Assembly (NCBI GenBank): GCA_963747775.1
Contig: CAVVGT010000007.1
Coordinates: forward strand, 310,001-374,000
DNA: 64,000 bases
Direction of reading: 5' to 3'
Origin: JAGVSZ01 sp963747775
Lineage (GTDB): Bacteria; Pseudomonadota; Gammaproteobacteria; Burkholderiales; SG8-39
Shown here one piece after another: positions 1 to 6,695 of the stretch. Each line of letters starts with the position of its first letter. The stretch's first letter is position 1. Under the pieces are notes generated by a model that saw nothing but the letters and a program-made list of their open reading frames with translations, had not been told where the DNA came from and made no database searches. A program made the position numbers and the translations under genes.

Positions 1-948
1 GTTCTTTCTCGTAGGGCATGAACCCGATCCCCGGAATGGCGACGACGGGAAACTCGAGGCCCTTGCTGCTGTGCATCGTGAGCACCTTCACGCTGTCATG
101 CCCGGCGTCGAAGTGGCGCCGCTTCTTGCTCTCCTGGAGCCACTCGACGGGGATCTGCGCCTGCCGCAGCGCCTGCGTGACTTCTTCGCCGACGAATTTG
201 GAGCGATAGACGACGGCCATCTCGTTCCAAGGACGGCCTTCCCGATGCAGCGCCTTCAACCGCTCTGCGATAAAACCCGCCTCGGCCTTGAGTGACGACA
301 GCCTCACGAGCTCAGGCGGCGGGCCGCGCCGGCCGGCGCTCGACGGCTCGACGAGCGGCACGCCGTCTTCCTCCGCGGCTTCGGGCGTGAGCAGCTCGCG
401 CGCGAACTCGCAGGCCACCCCCAGCACCTCGGCGGTATTGCGGTAGTTCAGACGGAGAATCGTCGTGCGGCCCCGGGCTTCGATGCCCACGCTCTTGAAG
501 CTGAACTTCCGCCGAGCGCGCTTCGCGTAGATCGACTGCGCATCGTCGTAGAGCACGAGGAGCGAACTGGCTTCCGGGTCGACCATCCGCGCCGCGAGCT
601 TCAGCCACTCGGGCCGGAAGTCGTGACCTTCGTCGATCAAGACCGCGCCGTACTGCGCCGCCGGGATCTGGCCGCGTTCCACCGCGTGAACGACCGCGTC
701 CACCATGCGGTCGAAGAAGCCCTCGCCTTCCTCGGGCTTCGCGACGTTGTAGAGCCTGAGCTGGTCATGGCACCAGCCGTGGAAGTGCCGCACCGTCACC
801 TGTCCGGCCACGCCCGTCTGCTCGATCGCGTGCGCGAGCTTCGACGCGAGCGTGACGTTGTAGCAGAGGACGAGGATCGGCTTGCCGAGCTCGAGCGGAG
901 ACTGGACGACGCGGATCTCGGGGAACAGGTGCCAGCGGATGCGCTCGA
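1..948 (-). pseudogene. UvrD/Rep-family DNA helicase, internal and C-terminal part (runs off left edge)
   Basis: The minus strand reads through without a stop to the left edge and carries superfamily 1 helicase motifs in order: LVLCYNVTLASKL, Walker B LIDEGHDF, LLVLYDDAQSIY, LNYRNT and HSSKGLEFPVVAIPG. The ATP-binding Walker A loop (GxxGxGKT), which should lie just before LVLCYN, is missing. The reading frame instead runs into the end of the PIN-domain gene at 949. A fragment matching the N-terminus of NERD-type helicases of this group lies at 1537-1752, so this looks like one helicase gene interrupted by a TA-like module and lacking its NERD domain and motif I. Without Walker A it should not hydrolyse ATP. 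Indel errors occur in this window, but the loss of a whole domain is hard to explain that way. Confidence 0.8.
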
Positions 949-1373
949 TCAGCGCAGTGCGAAGATCGTGACGCCTTGCTCCCTCGCCGCCTGTCGCTGG
1001 CCGTGATCCAGGGTGGCGAGAGGCACGCGCAGCGCGCGGGCGAGCTCGAAGTACAGCGCGTCGTAGCCTTGCAGGTGATATCGCTCGGCGAGCTCGACGA
1101 CTGGCGCGCGGTGTAGAGCGCCAGGTGCGTCCGCGTGTCGAAGCTGTCCAGATCCTCGAGAGCCTGTCGCAAGCGCGCCTGACTCAACGCCCTGCGGCGC
1201 CGCTCGCGCAGCAGCACGTGCCCCATCTCGATGCCCCACTAGACGGGGACATGGAGGACGGCTCCATCGGCTGCTGCAGCAGCGACGCGCCCCGCGTACG
1301 CCGCGCGCTCGGGGCTTTCCTTCAGGAACCAGGCGAGTGAAACGCTGGCGTCGAGTACGAACTCGATCGCCAT
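949..1373 (-). pseudogene. VapC-like PIN-domain toxin, broken
   Basis: The start MAIEFVLDASVSLAWFL and the end ELAERYHLQGYDALYFELA...LATLDHG are typical of PIN-domain ribonucleases of VapBC modules. The acidic residues expected for the metal site are visible (D8, the E of IEMGHVL, YDA, TLDHG). The frame is interrupted by a TAG at 1239-1241 and by a frameshift near 1107 between LYTARQ and HRAPVVEL. The ATG at 1373 overlaps the stop of the upstream antitoxin-like gene (TGATG), as in translationally coupled TA pairs. It is either a decayed toxin or a toxin hit by two sequencing errors. The window contains both kinds of damage. Confidence 0.78.
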
Positions 1374-1540
1374 CAGCGGGCGAGGCGTGCGCCACGCGCT
1401 TCCGCGAGCGCCTGGCCCGCCGTGCGCCGCGCCTTGCTCCGCTGCAACCGCCGAATGTTGGCCGCGATCCGCCGGCCTGCCGCACGGCGCTTGGCCGGGT
1501 CGATCTTGCGCGCGACGATTCCGGGTTCGACGACTTTCAT
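1373..1540 (-). CDS. small basic antitoxin-like protein upstream of the PIN gene
   Basis: This 55-residue ORF begins MKVVEPGIVARKIDPAKRR and is rich in Arg and Ala. Its stop overlaps the start of the broken PIN-domain gene, and its ATG overlaps the stop of the helicase N-terminal fragment (ATGA). Position and size are those of a VapB-type antitoxin, but no AbrB or ribbon-helix-helix signature is clear, so the function is inferred from context only. Confidence 0.5.
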   Translation of the reverse strand: MKVVEPGIVARKIDPAKRRAAGRRIAANIRRLQRSKARRTAGQALAEARGARLAR

Positions 1541-1752
1541 GAGCTGCCTCGCAGTCTGGTGCCGACGATTCTAGCCCACGAAACGTCCTCCGGGATCACC
1601 GGAATCGGGGTGGTGGCCATGACCGATCCTCTCAGGAAGGCGGTGTAGTCGTCGGGCAGCGCGTCCGCGAGCACCGCGAGCGTCGCGAGCTCCGGCTCGT
1701 GCGCGCCCGCGAGCGCGAGGCGGGTGAGGTCGGAGGGGACGAGGTGGGCCAT
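1537..1752 (-). pseudogene. N-terminal fragment of a NERD-domain helicase
   Basis: The first ~39 residues (MAHLVPSDLTRLALAG..., ...ALPDDYTAF) match from memory the conserved start of bacterial NERD/UvrD helicases, where DDYTVFHG leads into the nuclease-related domain. After residue ~39 the similarity ends, and 31 unrelated residues follow before a TGA that overlaps the next ATG. Together with the helicase body at 1-948 this suggests one ancestral gene whose middle (NERD domain and Walker A) was replaced by the vapBC-like pair. Confidence 0.55.
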
Positions 1753-1936
1753 GCAATGACCGGAGGGTTCGCGGGTCAGAGTGGGCGCGCGCTAGTAGAC
1801 CACTGCTAAGGCGTGAGGGCACTAACGTCGCGCGGCCGAGCGGGAACGAGTGTGCACGGAGCGCAGGCTCGTCGGATGAGCCACTAGGGCGCACAAACTC
1901 TTGCCTGCCCCTCCCCAAAACTCGCCTTGCGACATA

Positions 1937-1952
1937 GTAACGCTTCCGTTAC
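1937..1952. promoter_or_regulatory. inverted repeat, probable operator of the higBA-like operon
   Basis: GTAACG-CTTC-CGTTAC is a perfect 6-bp inverted repeat ending 7 bases before the toxin ATG at 1960. TA operons are normally repressed by antitoxin or complex bound to such palindromes at the promoter. The role is inferred from position. Confidence 0.5.
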
Positions 1953-1959
1953 CATCTGA

Positions 1960-2286
1960 ATGCTCTCAATCCTCGAGTACCTCGACGCCGCCGGCCGCAG
2001 CCCGTTTCGCGACTGGTTCGATGAGCTCGAAGCGACCGTCGCGGCGAGGGTTGCCGTCGCGCTCGCTCGGCTGGAGCAGGGCAACCTCTCGAACGCAAAG
2101 AGCGTCGGCGAGGGCGTGCTGGAGTACCGGATCGACTTCGGCCCCGGTTACCGCTTGTACTTCGGGCGCGATGGAAGCGTGTTGGTGATCCTGCTCGGCG
2201 GAGGCACCAAGCATCGGCAGCAGCGCGATATCGACGACGCAAGGCGGCGCTGGGCGGACTACAGGCGGCGGAAGCGACAGGAGTAA
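1960..2286 (+). CDS. higB: HigB/RelE-type addiction-module toxin
   Basis: This 108-residue protein matches the 'putative addiction module killer protein' branch of the RelE/ParE superfamily: FRDWFDEL near the start, then LEQGNLSNAKSVGEGVLEYRIDFGPGYRLYF and LLGGGTKHRQQRDI. Members are small ribosome-dependent or free mRNA interferases. It is first in the operon, 7 bases ahead of the antitoxin, the toxin-first order of higBA. A palindrome just upstream probably mediates autorepression. The reading frame is intact. Confidence 0.85.
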   Translation: MLSILEYLDAAGRSPFRDWFDELEATVAARVAVALARLEQGNLSNAKSVGEGVLEYRIDFGPGYRLYFGRDGSVLVILLGGGTKHRQQRDIDDARRRWADYRRRKRQE

Positions 2287-2293
2287 CGCAACA

Positions 2294-2659
2294 ATGGCAC
2301 TTACCCGGGAATTCAAGGACACCATCGCTGCGCGCGTCGGCCGCGACCCCGCGTTCCGCGAGGCCCTGCTGCGCGAAGGAATCGAGGCGCTGCTCGCCGG
2401 CAACGTGGCGACCGGCAGATCCGTCCTGCGCGACTACATCAACGCCACGCTGGGCTTCGAGGCGCTTGGGGCAGCAACAGGCATTGCGCCAAAAAGTCTG
2501 ATGCGCATGTTCGGGCCCGACGGAAACCCGCAGGCGCAAAACCTCTTCGCCGTGCTCAGCCACCTCCAAAAGCACGCACGGGTGCGTGTCGAGGTGAAGA
2601 CGGTGCGCAGGCGGGCCGCCGCAGGAAGTACGTCGCGGGCGGTCGCACGCGCAGCGTAG
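2294..2659 (+). CDS. higA: HigA-like antitoxin / DNA-binding regulator
   Basis: This 121-residue protein contains DPAFREALLREGIEALLAGNVATG, then RDYINATLGFEALGAATGIAPKSLMRMFGPDGNPQAQNLF, an HTH-like segment typical of antitoxins paired with killer-protein toxins of this RelE branch. It starts 7 bases after the toxin stop and has an AGGAG-type ribosome site overlapping the toxin end. It should neutralise the preceding toxin and repress the operon. The Arg/Ala-rich C-terminal tail from residue ~104 is low complexity. Confidence 0.8.
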   Translation: MALTREFKDTIAARVGRDPAFREALLREGIEALLAGNVATGRSVLRDYINATLGFEALGAATGIAPKSLMRMFGPDGNPQAQNLFAVLSHLQKHARVRVEVKTVRRRAAAGSTSRAVARAA

Positions 2660-2677
2660 CGCACTGGAGCAACCACA

Positions 2678-3034
2678 ATGGGCAACGCGACCGTCGCATA
2701 CGAGCCCCGCCTGCGCAAAGCGCTGCGCGATCGCGCAGAGGCCGCGGCGTATCTGACGGCCGCCCTCGCGGACGGCGACAAGGACGTGTTCCTGCTTGCG
2801 CTTCGGCATGTCGCGGAGGCCCACGGCGGGATCGGCCGGCTGGCTGCGCGCGCCCGCCTCAACCGCGTGAGCCTGTACCGGACGCTGTCCGCACGGGGCA
2901 ACCCCGTGCTGCGCAGCCTGGGCGCGTTGCTGGAAAGCCTCGGTCTTCGCCTGGCCGTGGAAGTCCATCGACGCGGCGCACGCCGAACGGCGCCGGCTCG
3001 CAAGACAGCGCGCGCAAGGGCGCGAACGCGATGA
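2678..3034 (+). CDS. second antitoxin-like protein (addiction-module antidote family)
   Basis: This 118-residue protein has LRKALRDRAEAAAYLTAALADGD, DVFLLALRHVAEAHGGIGRLA and RTLSARGNPVLRSLGALLE, the layout of HigA/antidote helix-turn-helix antitoxins. It follows the first antitoxin by 18 bases on the same strand, but no second toxin lies next to it. It is either an orphan antitoxin that protects against a related toxin elsewhere, or what is left of a second module. The Arg-rich tail after residue ~100 is low complexity. Its stop overlaps the next ATG. Confidence 0.7.
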   Translation: MGNATVAYEPRLRKALRDRAEAAAYLTAALADGDKDVFLLALRHVAEAHGGIGRLAARARLNRVSLYRTLSARGNPVLRSLGALLESLGLRLAVEVHRRGARRTAPARKTARARARTR

Positions 3035-3093
3035 AGACGCCTCGCCGTGGCAAGGCAGCGAAAGGGACAACTCTGAAGACCGGGGCGCGAACC

Positions 3094-3225
3094 ATGGGCC
3101 GCAAGCGAGCCAACCCGCGGATCGGGAGCGACTTCGAGGACTTCCTCCGGGAGGAAGGACGGCTGGAGGAGGCCACGGCGGTGGCCGTCAAGCGCGTCCT
3201 CACGTGGGAGTTCGAAGCGACGAGC
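3094..3225 (+). pseudogene. truncated XRE-family antitoxin
   Basis: MGRKRANPRIGSDFEDFLRE followed by EGRLEEATAVAVKRVLTWEFEA is the conserved N-terminus of XRE-type regulators paired with RelE-like toxins. The helix-turn-helix half that should follow is absent. The frame runs on into non-homologous sequence antisense to the Nmad3 gene (3243-4091). This marks a rearrangement junction at about 3222-3240. An ATG at 3031 in frame would add 21 lysine/arginine-rich residues, but the family start fits 3094 better. Confidence 0.6.
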
Positions 3226-3242
3226 CTCCCACCCGCGAATCC

Positions 3243-4091
3243 TCACGACGGGCCTCCGCCGCGCATGCCGCGGACCGGGCGCCCCGGGTGGGCGAGGATG
3301 CCGGGGACGCCGCGCCCTGCGGCGCCCGCCGGCCCGGACCGATCGGCGTTGTCGTCCGCGGCCCAGTTCGACCGGACGAGCCGCGGATTGCGATCGCGCA
3401 GCCAGCCGAGGAATCGCTGCGGCTCGCGAAAGAGCGGCGGCATTGCGCTGCGCTGGAGATAGCCGTCGGCGATGCTCAGCCCGCCCCACGCGTCGAGCAG
3501 GTCCCGCTGCACCCGGTAGGCGCAGCCGCGAAACTCGCCGATCGGGAGCGCGCGCTCGAACCGCCCGGACCACGCCGGCGCGCCGAAGACCACCACGTCC
3601 TGCGGCGAGATCGCCGCGCGCCGCGTGTGCGCGTTGAGGTGCAGCTCGGTCACGCGGATGTCGATGGCGCGCACGATGCGCTCGACCGTCAGCAGCCCGA
3701 CCAGCGCGTACACCAGCCAGCCGGCGCAATCGACCGGCCGGAACGACGCGTAGAAGGCGATGAAGTCGCCGGGCAGGAGCGCCGCGATCCGCTCGCCGCG
3801 CCAGGTGACGGAGTCGCCATAGGTCAGCGCCTCGAAGTCCGGATCGAGATGCATGTAGCGGTCGCGGGGCAGCCAGCGATCCACGTTGTCGCCGCCGACG
3901 AACGCGCGTACGCGCGGCGCCACTTCGGCGTACTCCCGTCCGTAGCCGTTCCGCACGAGCTCCGGCCGCTCCGGCGTCGGGACGAACACATACTCGCGGG
4001 TCTCGACCCGGAGCGGCGAGTTCGCCCCGCCGCACGTGGTGTCGGCGCCGATCCGCACGAGAACGCCGGTCGTGCGTTCAGCCCGCGCCAT
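3243..4091 (-). CDS. Nmad3-type protein (nucleotide modification associated domain 3)
   Basis: This 282-residue protein opens with VLVRIGADTTCGGANSPLR then EYVFVPTPER, the hallmark start of Nmad3 proteins. It continues with DRYMHLDPDFEALTYGD, LLPGDFIAFYASFRP and ERIVRAIDIRVTELHLN. Nmad domains were predicted by comparative genomics to take part in hypermodification of DNA bases; no biochemical activity is assumed here. It overlaps the Nmad2 gene by 14 bases, so the two are almost certainly co-translated. The last ~30 residues are Gly/Arg/Pro-rich and abut the truncated antitoxin, so the C-terminus may be altered. Confidence 0.75.
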   Translation of the reverse strand: MARAERTTGVLVRIGADTTCGGANSPLRVETREYVFVPTPERPELVRNGYGREYAEVAPRVRAFVGGDNVDRWLPRDRYMHLDPDFEALTYGDSVTWRGERIAALLPGDFIAFYASFRPVDCAGWLVYALVGLLTVERIVRAIDIRVTELHLNAHTRRAAISPQDVVVFGAPAWSGRFERALPIGEFRGCAYRVQRDLLDAWGGLSIADGYLQRSAMPPLFREPQRFLGWLRDRNPRLVRSNWAADDNADRSGPAGAAGRGVPGILAHPGRPVRGMRGGGPS

Positions 4092-4821
4092 GCGCCGCCT
4101 CGCGTTGCTCGGGAACGGCGTCGGGCGCCGGCGCCCGGACGCGCGCGTCCTTCGGCGTGCCGTGCACGCCGGGCGCCAGGGCGAGGCGCGCGGTCGCCGC
4201 GTTGAACCATTCCACGAAGCCCGCGATGAAGAGCGTGTTCTTCCGGGACTGGTGGCCCTGGCCGGCGGGCGAGAGCTCGCGCAGCGCCTCGGGCACCACG
4301 AGGCGATGCCGGTCGCCCGCGCCGAAGTACCAGAAGCAGCGCGCCATCAGCACGTTTGCACCGGCTTCGACGTCCTTCGGGTAGGACGACGCGTCGTGCC
4401 CCGAGCGCGACGCGAGCGGGATGCGGCCGACGCGGCCGGTCTCGAGCGGATAGATGCAGTCGCCCGCGTGCCGCTCGGGCGCGCCGGGCCCCGGGATCTT
4501 GCCGGGCAGGGAGGCGCGGCACATTGCGATGTAGTGCGGCCAGGACACGACCTCGTCGACCTGCATGACGTGCACGACGCGGAACTCCTCGTCGGGATCG
4601 GCCGCCGCTCGGCAGCCGAAGCCCACGACGAGATCGCCCGGCTCCGCTTCCTGGCGGATCCGCGGCACCGACAGCGCCAGGGTGCAGACGCCGAAATAGG
4701 GATTCGGCGCCGAGCCGTTGTCGCTCGCCACCTTGTAGGTGAAGAGGCGCGTGGTTTCCGTGCGCACGGGCGTCGCGGCCGCTTGCGCGGCGCTCTTCGA
4801 CGGGTTGATCGGATCGTTCAT
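4078..4821 (-). CDS. Nmad2-type protein (nucleotide modification associated domain 2)
   Basis: The ATG at 4821 gives 247 residues. The core TRLFTYKVASDNGSAPNPYF-GVCTLALSVPRIRQ, then GDLVVGFGCR and VVHVMQVDEVVSWPHY, is the recognisable Nmad2 fold, in which an APNPF/Y-G-CTLA motif is conserved. A second block has YPKDVEAGANVLMARCFWYFG and KNTLFIAGFVEWFN. Nmad2 and Nmad3 proteins are often neighbours in bacteria and phages and are predicted to act together on modified nucleotides. Here they form a two-gene unit divergent from an AraC regulator. A longer in-frame ORF from 5133 is less likely because it overlaps the AraC gene. Confidence 0.75.
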   Translation of the reverse strand: MNDPINPSKSAAQAAATPVRTETTRLFTYKVASDNGSAPNPYFGVCTLALSVPRIRQEAEPGDLVVGFGCRAAADPDEEFRVVHVMQVDEVVSWPHYIAMCRASLPGKIPGPGAPERHAGDCIYPLETGRVGRIPLASRSGHDASSYPKDVEAGANVLMARCFWYFGAGDRHRLVVPEALRELSPAGQGHQSRKNTLFIAGFVEWFNAATARLALAPGVHGTPKDARVRAPAPDAVPEQREAAHGAG

Positions 4822-4992
4822 GTCTGGACTCGTTTTTCTTGTGCAATCGTCGTGATCGTTCGATGCCGAAGCGCGCGCTGCCCGAAGGTCCTTCGCTAGC
4901 GCGTGCCTGGCGCACCCGCCGCAGCTGCCGTTTTCGACGGGTGCAGTATCCTTGGCCGCGCCAGGAGCGGTTAATCCAGCGGTGACATTCGC

Positions 4993-6087
4993 TTGACCGC
5001 CTGCGCCAACCGGGTCCGGGGAGGTGTGGAAGTGGCGGTACCGCGCGGTCGGCGCAGCACGACGACACGTTTCAAGGGCGACACCGGGCTCGCGTCGCTC
5101 GGCCAGATGGTGCGCCGCCTGCTCGAGCTGCACGGCCTCGACGCCGATGCGATCGCGCGCGAGGCGGGCGTCGAGCTGAACCGGTTACCGGAATCGACCG
5201 AGCGCGTCGAGATCGACCGCGCCGACGCCCTGTTCCGTCGCGCGGCGGACCGGATCGACAACCCCGCGTTCGGACTCAACGCGGCGCGCTGCTGGCATCC
5301 GGCGAACCTCGGCGTCCTCGGCCACGCGTGGCTGTCGAGCTCGACGCTGCGAACGGGACTGCAGCGGCTGGAGCGCTACTGGCGGATCGTGGGCGAGCGC
5401 GCGACGACCCGGATCGAGGACACCCCGCAGGGCCTGAAGGTGGTCTATCGCCGCAAGCCCGCCGATCCGGTCGTCACGGCGGTGGTCACGGACATCGCGA
5501 TGTCGATCATGGTCGACATGTGCCGGATGAACGCCGGCGCCGCGCTGCGTCCGGTGGCCGTGAGCCTGCGGCGGCGGGCGCCCGCGCAGGCCGACGCCTA
5601 CCGGAGCTTCTACGGCTGCCCGGTTCGGTTCGGCGCGGAAGAGGATGCGTTCGTCCTGGCGGCGCGCGACGCGGATCGCCCGCTGCCCTCCTCCAACCGG
5701 CAGCTCGCGGCGATCTTCGACCGGCTGCTCGCCGACGAGCTCGGCCGGCTCGACAAGGGCGACGTGCTGGCGCGCTGCCGCGCGTCGGTGCTCGAGCACC
5801 TGCCGTCGGGCGAGATGACCGAAGAGGAGATGGCGAAGCGCCTGCACATGAGCCGCCGCACGCTCCAGCGCAAGCTGGCCGAGGTCGAGACGACGTACCT
5901 CAAGCTCGTGGACGACACGCGCCGCGATCTTGCGCTGCGCTACCTCGAGGATCCGCGCCGCACCATCACCGACATCACCTTCACGCTGGGGTTCTCGCAG
6001 CAGAGCGCGTTCGCGCGCGCGTTCAAGCGCTGGACGGGCGTCGCGCCCACCGAGTTCCGGGCGAAGGCTGCCGCTTCGTCGTCCTGA
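4993..6087 (+). CDS. AraC-family transcriptional regulator
   Basis: The N-terminal half (SLGQMVRRLLELHGLDADA, then WHPANLGVLGHAWLSSSTLRTGLQRL) is the arabinose-binding-type sensor domain. The C-terminal ~85 residues hold two HTH motifs of the AraC type: MAKRLHMSRRTLQRKLAE and ITDITFTLGFSQQSAFARAF-KRWTGVAPTEFR. Such regulators usually respond to a small hydrophobic or carbohydrate-like ligand. It is transcribed away from the Nmad pair across a 170-bp gap, so it may control it. The frame opens at TTG 4993; GTG 5026 is an alternative start. The protein looks complete. Confidence 0.88.
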   Translation: MTACANRVRGGVEVAVPRGRRSTTTRFKGDTGLASLGQMVRRLLELHGLDADAIAREAGVELNRLPESTERVEIDRADALFRRAADRIDNPAFGLNAARCWHPANLGVLGHAWLSSSTLRTGLQRLERYWRIVGERATTRIEDTPQGLKVVYRRKPADPVVTAVVTDIAMSIMVDMCRMNAGAALRPVAVSLRRRAPAQADAYRSFYGCPVRFGAEEDAFVLAARDADRPLPSSNRQLAAIFDRLLADELGRLDKGDVLARCRASVLEHLPSGEMTEEEMAKRLHMSRRTLQRKLAEVETTYLKLVDDTRRDLALRYLEDPRRTITDITFTLGFSQQSAFARAFKRWTGVAPTEFRAKAAASSS

Positions 6088-6222
6088 TCGGCTCGGCGCG
6101 ATCTGGCGCGGCGGGACGAGCGCCTGGCGCAGCCGGTAAAGCGGCGCGGCGAATGTGCGGCGATAGTGCCGTTGCGGTGCGAGCACGTCGCGCAATCCAT
6201 CACCCACAACGACAACACACCG

Positions 6223-6468
6223 ATGAACGAAGGCAATCAGCAGCCCGTGCTGTTCCAGGTGCTCAGTCTCTCGGGCAACGCGGCTGTCGAAACGCTGGAG
6301 GCGCACGTGCTCGCCCGCGCCTACCGGACCATGTGGCGCGTGCGGCACGGGACCGCGCCGGCCGGCCAGCACGTCCTCGCCAGCCTGGACCTCGTCATCG
6401 ATTTCGGCGTGCCGGTGTTGCAGCTGCTGCCGACCGACCGTTCTCCTCCCGCATCGCGAGCGCACTGA
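6223..6468 (+). CDS. hypothetical protein, weak
   Basis: From ATG 6223 an 81-residue ORF starts MNEGNQQPVLFQVLSLSGN and contains AAVETLEAHVLARAYRTMW. I recognise no family. It could be a short real gene or chance coding in GC-rich DNA. An upstream in-frame ATG at 6166 exists. Confidence 0.3.
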   Translation: MNEGNQQPVLFQVLSLSGNAAVETLEAHVLARAYRTMWRVRHGTAPAGQHVLASLDLVIDFGVPVLQLLPTDRSPPASRAH

Positions 6469-6536
6469 GGGGCAAACGCGCCTCGAGCGGGTCGTGTTCA
6501 GTGAGGCGCGGGGCCATGCGCCTTAGTTGATCATCG

Positions 6537-6558
6537 CCTTGGTGTTCGTTCACCAAGG
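6537..6558. terminator. stem-loop, terminator-like
   Basis: CCTTGGTG-TTCGTT-CACCAAGG is a perfect 8-bp stem with a 6-base loop, placed after the AraC gene and the small ORF and before the IS. It has no T-run, so intrinsic termination is uncertain. Confidence 0.4.
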
Positions 6559-6695
6559 ACGATGCCTGATCGACAACGGGTGCTCATCACGGAGTGGGCT
6601 CACCGCGTGAGCCAGGGCGGCGCGCAGACTCGGCTGAGCCATGCCGCGTCGATCACGCCCATCCCTCTCACTTGTCGCACCCGCTCGCGATCCGA

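Larger units (their letters stand above)
6088..6695. other. gene-poor stretch between the AraC gene and the IS
   Basis: It holds one weak ORF (6223-6468), a stem-loop at 6537-6558 and about 140 bp of unassigned sequence up to the IS left end. No RNA gene was recognised. Confidence 0.5.

Noticed and set aside
949..1485. 178-codon minus-strand ORF taken as a single protein
   Set aside because: Only its last ~50 codons are PIN-domain sequence; the N-terminal part is the wrong frame of the antitoxin and toxin genes.
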